DNA of 64,000 bases from Xestospongia bergquistia (GCA_963965975.1 OZ014424.1:1612001-1676000), one strand, 5' to 3'. Positions 49,354-61,718 are shown, counted from the stretch's first letter. Translations and numbers: made by a program. Notes: generated by a model from the letters alone, not told the origin.

Positions 49354-50253
49354 CATAGGCGTATTTAGACCCGGCACGGGCTTTGCCCAGGTAAACTTGG
49401 CCAGACCAAAATTAATTATATTTTTTCAAAAATAAATTTATTGCTTTTATTTACACAAAAAAGATTAACCACTAACACATGCCATGTATGACTTCACAGT
49501 TAGCAATTAGCACCTGTTCTATGACTGTGATCTGAGTCAGACTGAGTGCCAATATGAAAAGACTATTATAGACTTGGGCCTCTAGTAATAGTAGCAGTAG
49601 TGGTGTAGGCTGGTCCATCAAAAAAATCATACAATGTTCCAGAGAGTGAGGAAGATGACAGTGGAAATGACAGCAATGAAGAAATTGACAGAGAAATTAG
49701 AGGATTAAATGATCAAAATGGTTAGCTGTAAATTTAATAACAAAGTATTTTGAAATTATTCTTTCTACTTTTCTTGTACTCTGCAGACACAGATGGTGAT
49801 GGTGTTGATCTACAGATTCATAGGGTTTAGGTAATGATATACCAACAATACCAGAAGTTAACGTACATGTACATGTTGGTGATGTAGCATCAAGCTCAAG
49901 CCAAGAGTAGATGGTCCTGCAGACATAGCTAAAGATAAATCCGAAAAGCCTACTCAACCAGTCGGCATTGATTTTCCACTTTCTGTTTTAGTCGATTATT
50001 TAAACCTGATGGTACCAAGCAACAGTTTCCATGGCTTGAATATTCAAAAAGCTTGGATGCTGCTTTTTGTTTCCCATGTAGGTTTTCTAGTATAGCAATC
50101 CAGATGATGCATTCACTCAGAACGGGTTCAGGGACAGGAAACGTACTTTGTTTTTTGTTGAGTAAAAGTTTAAAATTGTTAATAACTATTAATAACTACT
50201 AATTAATAATGATGAATAATTAATGAGCCCTAGTAGACCTAGATACGCCTATG
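49354..50253 (+). mobile_element. Internally deleted hAT transposon, 900 bp, with TTF-type zinc-finger remnant
   Basis: Terminal inverted repeats begin CATAGGCGTAT on both ends, and perfect 8-bp target duplications GTGATGAC flank the element, as expected for the hAT superfamily. Inside, an acidic coding remnant (ESEEDDSGNDSNEE, about 49640-49700) is followed by a stretch around 49990-50150. That stretch reads, across frame breaks, like the TTF zinc-finger of ZMYM1-type hAT transposases (FPWLEYSKSLDAAFCFPCRF). The catalytic domain is missing, so the copy is non-autonomous. Confidence 0.88.
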
Positions 50254-50261
50254 GTGATGAC
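50254..50261. repeat. Target-site duplication, right (GTGATGAC)
   Basis: Right-hand copy of the 8-bp host sequence flanking the hAT element. Confidence 0.9.
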
Positions 50262-50432
50262 ATATAACTCCAGTACTGGTTACATGCAAAAACTGCCCTA
50301 TTTATGGTTAGTCACTCTTATGCAATCTGAACAAGTCATAATGTATCATCTTATCCATTGTTTATAAGATATTATAATTATATTAACATATTTGGTCAAA
50401 ATATGCATTCACTAACTTTAAATGATATTAAG

Positions 50433-51110
50433 TTATATCTCACATGTTTGATATTGTAAGGTGTAGTGTCTAGCTGTATCTATTATGACACTAGATACAG
50501 TTACTCCCGATACAACATAAGACACAATGATAACCTGTTGGATAAAATGTTGTACAATTTGTGCAGTAACAAACACTACAGGTACAGTCAGTAGATGCCA
50601 ATGAATAATAGCACTTAGCTCATCTGCTGAAGATCCCACTGATTGATCAATATTGAATTGGACAATATTAGAACCAACACTAGAATAACCAATTACTAGA
50701 AAGATGTAACCAGCACTCAATAGTGCTATAAAAACTGGGAGGAAGTCAAAAGATGTCTTCACAATAACAGCCAAGCCAATAAGTATCCATGATGCAAATA
50801 CAAAATACACACCAGTAATGATAGTCTTATATCTACCTGTCTGTATCAGCAAGTAGACCAAAGAGAGGAAATGATAAAAATATTAAACAATACCCAATAT
50901 TTAAGAAAATATCATTATGTTTAACATGACTGTCAAAGTAGCTTGCAGCAAAATTTACAATCATTACAAAACTAGCATATATTAATGCTTCACAGAATAT
51001 AAGTAACATGACACCACGAGAAGTAAGGCATTAGATCTTTCTCTTAAAACTTGACATCTTCTTAATATTTCATCTACTAAAGGAGATTGTATAAATTTCA
51101 TAAAGATAAC
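50433..51110 (-). pseudogene. SLC15/POT-like transporter pseudogene (5' half)
   Basis: It is highly similar to 62600-63280 on the minus strand. Codon 9 is changed from CAA to TAA, and two bases are lost where the other copy encodes ADVKTGRY, so the frame is broken twice. The downstream half is absent. The central membrane segments (FVFASWILIGLAVIV, FIALLSAGYIFLVIG) remain readable, which points to recent inactivation. Confidence 0.85.
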
Positions 51111-51225
51111 ATAGCCCACATGATTTTTTCAAATCACAAACTTGTTTTAACAAAGCTTAGCAAAATGGTTGCAAATGAAGATACCAATTTCAATTTGTTA
51201 TAATACAACTGTTTACTCTAAAACA

Positions 51226-51229
<4 letters not shown>

Positions 51230-51272
<43 letters not shown>
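51230..51272. repeat. (AT)n microsatellite
   Basis: About 21 uninterrupted AT units between the transporter pseudogene and the orphan exon copy. A shorter (AT)n run occupies the matching place at 63420-63441 next to the other transporter copy. Confidence 0.9.
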
Positions 51273-51276
<4 letters not shown>

Positions 51277-51524
51277 CAAAACTGTCTATTAAATATATAC
51301 TAGAGTATTGAAGACGTAATCCATGACAGGCAGTCCTAAGATTATTGACAGTTAGCATATTGACTATAATTTGATTATGTAGAAGTGTTGGACTCAGTAC
51401 ATGCACAAGATTATAGAACACAAAGTAAAATAGACAAAGAGTCTCACAATTAAGCCACAGTATATCTATTATACTTATATTATAATTCTTTGTTTCTTTT
51501 AAATATATTTATATTTTATTTTAG

Positions 51525-51608
51525 AAATTATTATTGTTCACTTCTGATGGTGAGATTTTAGTAATGAGACAATCAATAGAGAGTATTGAGGAGACTTATC
51601 CATCATAA
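51525..51608 (+). pseudogene. Second copy of the orphan terminal exon, truncated by a stop
   Basis: It keeps the acceptor (TTTATTTTAG) and the frame KLLLFTSDGEILVMRQS, but reads TAA where the copy at 44156 has a glycine codon. It sits at the same relative position upstream of ankyrin gene 2 as the other copy does upstream of gene 1. Confidence 0.5.
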
Positions 51609-51971
51609 ACTACATTGTATTTAGAATATGAAAATAATTATGATTATTAGAACAATAACAGATTATCAAATCAATTGTTTATTATTTGTTTCATAAAATT
51701 ATCAGTGATAAACTAACTTATCAAGATATTATAAATTTTGTGTATTGCTCCATATTGAATTCAGTTTGCATCCTGCTGGATTTAACCACATGATTACTAT
51801 AAATAGTAACAATAATCATGTGTTACTATGTTTAGACTAGTGATCAATGGTCATGGGATGATGTAATCCTGGTTACAGCCAGAAACTACCCTATTTATTG
51901 TTTGTCACAATAAATAGGGTATTAAATCATAAAATATTATAATTATGATTTAGCATACTCGGTCAAAATAT

Positions 51972-52167
51972 ATGACCTGCTTTTTAACACCTCAAAAACA
52001 GTTTTGTATATATACATACAGTTACCATGAATGGCTGTATATATATATATAACAACTTTGTATGTATACAAAACTGTATTTTTGAGATGCTTTAACTGTG
52101 GACCCTTTTCACAAAATCGATTACAAGTGTTTTTTCAGAAGTGGTCCCTTGTTGCTAATCAGGTCAC
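51972..52167. mobile_element. Foldback/MITE-like element upstream of ankyrin gene 2
   Basis: The ends are ATGACCTG and CAGGTCAC, flanked by ATAT on both sides. The paralogous empty site at about 50402-50422 reads TCAAAATATGCATTCAC, exactly what remains when the element and one ATAT are removed. Related to 44618-44831, with a shared arm containing AAACAGTTTT/AAAACTGT. Confidence 0.75.
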
Positions 52168-52171
52168 ATAT

Positions 52172-52407
52172 GCATTCACTAACTATGAATGATATTAACC
52201 TCACGTGATAGTATAATAATATTCAATGTTACTACTGTTAATAATCAAAAATTCATGTGACTGTCAATCTAAAAATAAAAAATACCTTAAATGGTAAAAT
52301 TATGACTGATAACCTCATTCACACTGGAAATATATTTTTAGATACTAGTTTCCATAGAAATAAGAAAAGTGAAAACAAAGAACTTCTTTGCATCTTCAGT
52401 ATAAACA
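52172..52407 (+). promoter_or_regulatory. Conserved 5' flank of ankyrin gene 2
   Basis: Collinear with 44900-45114 and 56440-56666. It contains TCACGTGA at 52201-52208 and TCATGTGA at 52253-52260. Confidence 0.5.
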
Positions 52408-55400
52408 ATGTCTGACAAGGAAAATAGAGAAAATACCTATACATCTGCTGAGTCAAGTATTGAAGGTTTGTTTACATTATACAATAATGGTAATATTATC
52501 GTAATAACAGGTACCACAGAACTTACTGTAAAACAAGTTAAGAAACTCTTGAAGGATATACTTTTAAGTCATTTTGCTGGTTTAAGTGATCAGTTGAGAC
52601 TATGTCTTCGTCAAGTTACTACAAAAATGTATTCCTGTGCACTAATAAGTAAATCAGTCAGAGATTCTCCAACAGTTTACAGTGTGATTGATGAATTTGA
52701 AAATGGAATGCAATATAAGGATGATGTCTTAAAGTTACAAGAACATTGTCAACTTTTCTTACAATGTCTCACCAGTGAAGGTGGTCCAATGAAATTAGCT
52801 GCTAAAAAGTTATGTCGAGATTGGATGGAAGAAGTCAATAAACAATGCAATGTAAATCTAGATCTTGAATTAGATGTAACACAAGGTCAGTACATAAAAA
52901 TTACACATACACTTACTTATATGGTGGTACAGGTACTCTTGAAGAAACGAACTGGTATCAATCAGGACTATCTACAGCAGAACCTAATATTTCTAGAGGT
53001 AAATTAAATTGTTAAAACTATAAGCATTATTATTTATTGTAATCCTTTTATGAATTAAGGTAGCAGAGACAAAATGACCACAACAGATTTAGAAGTCAAA
53101 AATGGAGGCAATCAAATTACAAAATCAGATTGTCAAATAAAAGCACAAAGACACCACCCAACCTCTAATCCATCTACTCAACTTCAAGAAATAACAGTCA
53201 TACCAGATGATCCAGTAGCTAAAAACTTAAAGGAACTTTACAATGAATTTGTAAAATTAGTTAATAATATCAAGAATGCCTTGGACAAGCTAATTGAAAA
53301 TGGAACACTTAGAATAATAGAAATATCAGATTATCTTGGAGAATATTTCAGAGTAAGAGGATTAACAGATGCTACAGACATACGAACACTGTTTGAAGGT
53401 CTATGGGCTCTATACAGCTACCTTGATATTGAGGTATTAGAAGTTATCGTGGAAAATGAAGATTTTCAAATTGAAGAAAAGCTGGAGAAGGATATGAAGA
53501 CATATAAAGAACATCTTGAAGAGTTTAAAGAATCAACAACACTAACTGAATTCAAGAAAGCAGTTGAAGAAGCATTCATACCAAATCCAGAAGTCACATC
53601 AACTACACGTGAAGTTGTCATCAAGATAAATCGTTACTGGGGAAAGAAAACATTGGAGAACTTCAAAACACTTATTAACCACATGTTCCATCAAAGAATG
53701 ACCCATATACATGTGGAAGAAGGATGCATATGTATAACTCTAATTGTACCTCAATCAGTAGTAGAATATGTCTTAAAAATTGCCCCTATAAAAAAAGAAT
53801 TCGCATCAGTCATTGGTATGTTTGAATTGACTGTTGATGGTAAACTAATTCTACAAGAAAAAGAAAATGAACATTTTCATTTTGACCAAGCATTGCAAGA
53901 GGCTTCAAAACTTGGCAATAATGATGCTGTTCAATATCTGCTTGATTTAATTGATAATATTGATTATAAAAATGGAAATGGCAGATCAGCACTTATGATG
54001 GCTATTGAAGGTGGACATGAACAAGTTGTACAGACACTAGTATCAGCTGGAGCTAATGTTGACATTCAAGATAATGAAGGCTGGACAGCACTTATGATAA
54101 CATGTAAACACAATTATCTTGGAGTAGTCAATACTCTCATCCAGGCAGGTGCTAACTCAAATTTAAAGATATCAGATGATACTAATCCACTAATGATAGC
54201 AAGTTATTATGGCTATTATGATATTGTTGAAGTATTACTACAGCAACAAACTGAAATTAACTATCAAAGAGGAAATGGAGTGACTGCTCTAATGCTAGCT
54301 AGTCATAATGGTCATACCCAGGTTGTTGAACTATTACTAAAAGAGCATGCAGATGTTAACATTAAAAATGATAAAGATTGGACTGCTCTAATGCTAGCTA
54401 GTCATAATGGTCATACCCAGGTTGTTGAACAACTACTAAAAGAGCATGCAGATATTAACATTCAGAACAAGGAAGGCTTGACTGCCTTAATGAAAGCTAG
54501 TCAAAATGGTCGTACTCAGGTTGTCAAACAACTACTCAAAGACAATGCAGATATTAATATTCAGAACAATAAAAGAGCAACTGCCCTAATGCTAGCTAGT
54601 CAAAATGGTCATACAGCGATTGTTGAACAACTACTCAAAGAGCATGCAGATGTTAATATTCAGAACAATAATGGATGGACTGCCCTAATGATAGCTAGTC
54701 AAAATGGTCATACTCAAGTTGTTGAACAACTACTCAAAGAACATGCAGATGTTAATATTCAAAACAAAAATGGGTCAACAGCCCTAATGGTAGCTAGTCA
54801 AAATGGTCGTACACAGGTTGTTGAACAATTAACTAAAGAACTAGTGGACATTGATGTGCAAAAAAAAGATGGAAGTACAGCCTTAATGTTAGCTTGTTAT
54901 AATGGACATGTTGAAGTAGCTGAGTATTTACTACAATCATTTGCAGATCCTCATATAACAGCACACAATGGAACAACAGCATTTTCATTAGCAGCTTATA
55001 GTGGTAACAGAGACCTTGTTAATATGCTCTTAGATAAAGCTGAACCCACTACTGATGAGATTGAAAAGGCAGTAGTACTATCATGTTTAGGTGGTCACCC
55101 TACTCTAATTACCTTCCTCTTAAACAAACTTCCACACCTCACTAATGATCAGAGAGAACTACTAGACTCATGTGTTAAAGGAGAATTAGCTACAGTCATT
55201 ACGAAAACATCAGATAAGCCAGATACTCCATTGTTGTTTGGTCTTACTCCACTCATGGTAGCTTCATCATGTGGACATGTTGATATAGTGGATGCTCAAA
55301 TACAAGCTGGAGCTGATGTCAATAAAGAAGAAAGTCATTTTGGATTCACCCCTTTGTTCTTTGCAGTAAGAGGTAGTAAATCTGTTTTAATAGTGGAGAC

Positions 55401-55563
55401 ACTCTTAATGTATGGTGCTAGTCCTAACAATATTGCTATTACGAATGAAACTCCATTGGATATGGCTATTGGTATTAGCACAACGTTTGAAGTGGATGCC
55501 ATTATCAAGCTATTAATCAAATATGGAAGTCAGAAAACATTACAATTACATGGAAGAAACTAA
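52408..55563 (+). CDS. Ankyrin array protein 2, 1,000 aa, lacks the C-terminal tail
   Basis: Exons 52408-52465, 52511-52885, 52933-52998, 53060-55563 give 3,003 nt in frame. Intron 1 is 45 nt, a multiple of three with no stop, so its retention would add 15 residues. The layout matches gene 1: helical N-domain, spliced linker, the unnamed middle domain (HWGKKT is YWGKKT here) and ankyrin repeats. The uniform repeat core has 10 units instead of 13. The frame ends at LQLHGRN because an AAA codon of the paralogues is TAA here; the downstream tail sequence is still recognisable but decayed. Product probably soluble and intracellular; partners unknown. Confidence 0.83.
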
Positions 55564-55914
55564 TCAGAGCGAGAGTCATCTGATTAATTACAAACTACAC
55601 CAACACCATCACAAGCAACAACATCACACTATCAAAGGAAAGAGAAATTTATCAGAATATGTCATTACTTAAATCCTCAGCATTCATAATTTAATGATAT
55701 CAGTGTGAAACAAGACAACAAGAATGAAGATAAAATAGTGCATATTAAGTTTTATTAGTTATTACAGACTATCGTTAATTATTAAATACTACATGTGTAA
55801 TTATTCATGTGCTAGTAAAAGAGAATTTACATTCTTTATTAATTTATTTATCTAAACATCCACAAATTTAGTAATACCAATAAAAATAGTAGAGAACTGT
55901 GTAAATGTGAAACC

Positions 55915-56033
55915 ATTCTTAATGTTATTGCTACCACTAATAAAACTCCAATGAATATAGCAACTGATAAACAAGAAAGTGTTATTGAATTATTAATTAA
56001 ATATGGAGGTCTCATAAATCACAATTACAATGA
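55915..56033 (+). pseudogene. Ankyrin-gene remnant, frameshifted
   Basis: Sister of the fragment at 48964-49080 (NKTPMNIATDKQESVIELL), with bases lost after the GG of the YGG motif so that the last codons are out of frame. The 3' flank to about 56270 is shared with 49080-49320. Confidence 0.7.
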
Positions 56034-56439
56034 ACAAAATAGTCTTCTTCTTCAGAACTCAAGTCATCACTACTGACAACAGATAAACTAACTAGTATAA
56101 AAAATGAACATTCAGTGCTACTATCAAGATGGAGACAAAGCAAAAGAAACAGAAAATACCAAGGATCAAGTCCATAATTAGTTCATTTACTCCTACTAAC
56201 ACATTTGCAGATATCAATGTAAAACAAGACAAAAAAGAAATCAAAGAATTAAATACTATTAATTTTAATTAACTATGTATAGAAAATAGTTAACAGTGTG
56301 ATGACATATAACTCCAATACTGATTACATCCAGAAACTGCCCTATTTATTGTTAGTCACTCTTATGCCATCTTAACAGGTCACAATGTATCATCTTATCA
56401 ATTATTTATAAGATATTATAATTATATTAACATATTTGG

Positions 56440-56666
56440 TCATTCACTAACTATGGATGATATTAACTTACATCTCACATGTTGGTATAACAATATTCAA
56501 TGATTTCACAGTCATTAATCAAACATCATGTGATTGTTGCTCTAAAAATAGAAAATACCTTAAATAGTAAAATTATGAATAATAACCTTATTCATAATTC
56601 ATTTTTAGTAACTAGTTTCCATAGAAAAAAAGTGACAACAAAGAACTTGTACCTTCAGTATAAACA
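56440..56666 (+). promoter_or_regulatory. Conserved 5' flank of ankyrin gene 3
   Basis: Collinear with the flanks of genes 1 and 2 but without a foldback element. TCATGTGA is kept at 56526-56533; the TCACGTGA of the other two reads TCACATGT here. Confidence 0.5.
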
Positions 56667-59600
56667 ATGTCTGACAAGGAAAATGGAGAAAATCCTCCTA
56701 CATTTGCTGAGTCAAATATTGAAGGTTTGTTGCATTATATAATAATAATGTTATTATTATCAAAATAACAGGTACCGCAGGAACTACTTTAAACCAAGTT
56801 AAGAAAATTTTGAAGGCTGTACTTTTAAGTCATTTTGCTGATTTAAGTGATGAGTTAAGACAATGTCTACATCAAGTGACTACAAAAATGTATTCCTGTG
56901 GACTGATAAGTAAATCAGTCAGAGATTCTCCAACAGTTAACAGTGCAATTGATGAATTTGAAAATGGAATGCAATATAAGGATGATGTTTCAAAGTTGCA
57001 GGAACATTGTCGACTCTTCTTACAATGTCTCTCCATTGAAGGTGGTCCAATGAAATTAGCTGCTCAAGAGTTATGTAAGGACTGGACAGAACAAGTTAAT
57101 ACAAAATGCAGTGTATCACTAGACCTCTTATGTGATGACATTGTGCATGAATCAAACCAAGGTCAGTATTAAACACAAACATGTATATTTACTTAATATG
57201 ATGATACAGGTACAGGTACTCCTCAAGTAACAAACATACAATTGAGATCATCTCCAACAGATACAGATATCACTGAAGGTAAATTAGTTGTTAATATGTA
57301 CAACACTTTCAAATATAATTTTATCAACCAAGGTAACATTGACCAAATATTGACAACAAAGGTTGAAGACAGACTTAAGGAAACAGCCCCTCAAGCACAA
57401 ATACATCACCCAACCTCTAATCCATCCTCTCAACTTATGAAGATAGTAGTCATTCCAGATGAGCCAATAGCCAAAAAATTAGCAATTCTATATAATGAAT
57501 TTGTAGACTTAGTTGCAAGTCTTAAGAGTACCCTGCGTAAGGCAGTCAATAATGGAACACTTGAAATTATTGACATTACTGATTACGTTAGTGAATATTT
57601 AAGAGTAAAAGGATGGACTAATGCTAAAGATATTAGTGAACTGTTTGAATACATTTGGCCTTATTACAGCTACATTGACTGCGGGGTATTAGAAGCCATC
57701 ATCAATAGTAAACGCTTTAAACTTGATAAACAGTTACAAAAAGACATGAGTAGCTACAAACAACACCTTGAAGAGTTTAAAGAATCAACAACACTAACTG
57801 AATTCAAGAAAGCAGTTGAAAAAGCATTTATACCAAATCCACAAGTCACATCAACTACACGTGAAGTTGTCATCAAGCTAAATCTTCACTGGGGAAAGAA
57901 AACATTGGAGAACTTCAAAACACTTGTTAACTACATGTTCCATCAAAGAATGACCCATATACGTGTGGAAGAAGGATCAATATGTGTAACTCTACTTGTA
58001 CCTCAATCAGTAGTAGAATATGTCTTGAAAATCACCCTTCTAAAAAAAGAGTTTGCATCTGTCATTGGTATGTTTGAATTGACTGTTGATGGTCAACCAA
58101 TTCTAGAAGAAGAAGAAGAAAATGATCGTTTTCATTTTGACCAAGCATTGCAAGAAGCTTCAAAACTTGGCAATAATGATGCTGTTCAATACCTGCTTGA
58201 TTTAATTGATAATATCAATTATCAAAATGGAAATGGCACAACAGCACTTATATTAGCTAGTAAATGTGGACATGAACAAGTTGTGCAGACACTATTATTA
58301 GCTGGAGCTGATGTTGAAATACAAGATAATGAAGGCTGGACAGCACTTATGATAGCATGTGAACACAATTATCTTGGAATAGTCAATACTCTTATCCAGG
58401 CAGGTGTTAACCCAAATTTAAAGATATCAGATGACATTAATCCGCTAATGATAGCAAGTTATTATGGCTATTATGATATTGTTGAAGTATTACTACAGCA
58501 ACAAACTGAAATTAACTATCAAAGAGGAAATGGAATGACTGCTCTAATGCTAGCTAGTCATAATGGTCATACCCAGGTTGTTGAACTATTACTAAAAGAG
58601 CACGCAGATGTTAACATTAAAAATGATAAAGATTGGACTGCTCTAATGCTAGCTAGTCATAATGGTCATACCCAGGTTGTTGAACAACTACTTAAAGAGC
58701 ATGCAGATATTAACATTAAAGATAATGAAGATTGGACTGCTTTAATGCTAGCTAGTCAAAATGGTCATACACAGGTTGTTGAAATACTCCTAAAAGAGCA
58801 TGCAGATGTTGACATTAAAGATAATGATGGTTGGACTGCTCTAATGCTAGCTAGTCATAATGGTCATACACAGGTCGTTGAACTACTACTAAAAGAGCAT
58901 GCAGATGTTAACATTGAAAATAATAAAGGTTGGACTGCTCTAATGCTAGCTAGTAAAAATGGTAATACACAGGTCGCTGAACTACTTCTAAAAGAGCATG
59001 CAGATGTTGACATTAAAGATAATGATGGTTGGACTGCTCTAATGCTAGCTAGTCATAATGGTCATAAACAGGTCGTTGAACTACTACTAAAAGAGCATGC
59101 AGATGTTAACATTGAAAATAATAAAGGTTGGACTGCCCTGATGACAGCTAGTCAAAATGGTCATATCCATGTCGTTGAACAACTAATCAAAGAACATGCA
59201 TACATTAACATTCAGAGCAAGGAAGGTGTAACTGCCCTAATGAAAGCTAGTCAGAATGGTCATACTGAGGTCGTTCAACAACTATTCAAAAAGGATGCAG
59301 ATGTTAATATTCAGACCAAAAATGGATTGACTGCTCTTATGTTAGCTAGTAAAAATGGTCACACACAGGTCATTGAACTACTACTGAAAGAGAATGCAGA
59401 TGTTAATATTAAAGATAATGAAGGTTGGACTGCTTTAATGCTAGCTAGTTATAATGGTCATACTGAGGTCATTCAACAACTATTCAAAGAGGATGTAGAT
59501 GTTAATATTCAGACCAAAAATGGATTGACTGCCCTAATGGTAGCTAGTAGAAATGGTCACACACAGGTTGTTGAACTACTAACTAAACAACTTATAGACA

Positions 59601-60469
59601 TTGATGTGCAGAAAAAAAATGGAAAAACAGCCTTAATGTTAGCTTGTCATTATGGACACGTTGAAGTAGCTGAGTGTTTACTACAATCATTTGCAGATCC
59701 TCATATAATAGCATATGATAGATCAACAGCATTTTCATTAGCGGCTTATAATGGTAACAGAGACCTTGTTAATATGCTGTTAGATAAAGCTGAACCCACT
59801 ACTGATGAGATTGAAAAAGCAATAGTAACATCATGTTATGGTGGTCATCCTAATATTATTACGTTTCTCTTCAATAAGCTTACACACCTCACTAATGAAC
59901 AAAGAGAACTACTAGACTCATGTGTTAAAGGAGATTTAGGTGCAGCTATAATTAAGATATTAGGTAGTCCAGATACTCCACTGGTATTTGGTCTTACTCC
60001 ACTCATGGTAACTTCATCATGTGGACATGTTGATATAGTGGATGCTCTCATACAAGCTGGAGCTGATGTCAATAAACAAGAAAGTCATCAGGGGTTCACT
60101 CCTTTGTTTTTTGCAGTAAGAGGTAGTAAATCTGCTTTAATAGTAGAGACACTCTTAATGTATGGTGCCAGACCTAACGATATTGGTATTACAAATGAAA
60201 CTCCATTGGATATAACTACTGGCATTTGTGAGACATTTGAAATGGATGCCATTAGCAAGCTATTAATCAAATATGGAGGTCAAACAACATTACAATTACA
60301 TGGAAGAAACAAATCAGAACCAAAGTCATCACTAGCATCTGATGAACTACAAACCACACCCACATCATCACAAACAACAACATCAGTTGAAGATACAAGT
60401 TACATTATCAAGAGAAAGAGAAATCAATCAGAATATCCCATTTTACACCCTTTATTACTTAAATCCTAA
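56667..60469 (+). CDS. Ankyrin array protein 3, 1,235 aa (1,217 if a third intron is spliced)
   Basis: Exons 56667-56724, 56772-57161, 57210-60469. By homology with genes 1 and 2, 57279-57332 may also be an intron; it is 54 nt with no stop, so both forms stay in frame. It starts MSDKENGENPP. The middle domain's first half (KIVVIPDEPIAKKLAILYNE) is clearly diverged from genes 1 and 2, while from HLEEFKESTTL onward the three are almost the same. The ankyrin core is the longest at 15 uniform units, including a tandem pair of a two-repeat block (KDNDGW unit plus ENNKGW unit, 58807-59128). The basic tail KRKRNQSEYPILHPLLLKS is intact. Confidence 0.83.
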
Positions 60470-60599
60470 GCCTTCATTATTTAATGATATCAATGTGAAA
60501 CAAGACAACAAGAATGAAGTTAAGAGGAATGTGCATATTAAGATATTATAATTATATTTAACATATTTGGTCAAAATATGTATTCACTAACTTTTAATA

Positions 60600-60975
60600 A
60601 TATTAACCTATATCTAACATGCTTGACAGGATTGATATTGTGAGGTGTAGTATCTAACCAGTATTTGGAGAAAAAGTTACTTACTATGACACTAGATACA
60701 GTTACTTCTGATACAACATAAGACATAATGATAAACTGTTCTATTAAACATTGGACAATTAGTGCAGTAATATACATTACAGGTACAGTCAGTAGGTGCC
60801 AATAAATAATAGCACTTATTTCATCTGGTGAAGATTCCACTAATTGATCAATTGGACAATATTAGAACCAACACTAGAATAACCAATTACTAGAAAGATT
60901 TAACCAGCACTAAATAGTGCTATAAAAACTGAGAACAAGTTTAAAGATGTCTTCACAATAACAGCCAAGCCACTA
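60600..60975 (-). pseudogene. SLC15/POT-like transporter remnant (middle segment)
   Basis: Matches 62615-62970 on the minus strand. Seven bases are missing near 60850, and a TAC codon of the other copy is TAA near 60900. This fragment keeps the intact junction ACACCTCACAATATCAATCC, which shows what the 61719-63234 copy has lost. Confidence 0.8.
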
Positions 60976-61061
60976 TACTTACTCAAAATTCATTGATACT
61001 GTTAACAGGACTTAACACATTGTATATCCTCACAATACAGTAACAATAATAACATTGTAAG

Positions 61062-61660
61062 TTGATGGAACTGGACAGACATGTTATAAATCTCATTCAA
61101 AAAATAACAGAGTCAGATATAACATGGATCATTCATGTTTATGTTTTGTTACATAAACTTACCAACTCAGAGGTTTGTAAAAGATATCATCTTCAGTTCT
61201 ATAGTCCTCAGATAATATCTTTTACTATAAAGTCCTGTGGAACAATTTGAGCCCGAGGCCAACATGCATAATTTATCATTTTACACTTAGGATTTGGGAT
61301 CAGTGCTAATCTCAGATTGTCCTATTGGGCTTCAATATTTTGTAAACTTTAACATTAGCATCCAATTTATGTGAACCATGATAAATAGATATAACATACG
61401 CACACACATGTATGTATATGCATGAAATATTAGAATTTTGCCTATAAATGATTCTAAAAATTAACTGCTTAATGTACACATGATGACTCATCAGTAAACA
61501 AAATAAATAAAATTAAGAATCACTTTCACAAGACATAATGGCAACATTTAATGAAACACATACTCTACACTTTTAACAAGTTAATTAACTGATTTAGTAG
61601 TATAAATTAACTGTCCTACATAAATTAATTGTATATATAACTGTTTTCAACACATCAGTA
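61062..61660. repeat. Transporter 3'-flank duplication, copy 1
   Basis: Blocks such as CACATGATGACTCATCAGTA and AGTAGTATAAATTAACTGTC recur in the same order at 63550-64000, about 2.4 kb further on. No gene seen in it. Confidence 0.65.
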
Positions 61661-61718
61661 TTAACATAAATTTTGTATGTTACATGTTATTAGTTTCAGT
61701 TAACAGTATATATTTAGT

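Noticed and set aside
57279-57332. Whether the 54-nt segment in gene 3 is coding or intron
   Set aside because: Not resolved: it has GT...AG ends and aligns with intron 3 of genes 1 and 2, but is also open and in frame. Left inside the CDS with a note.
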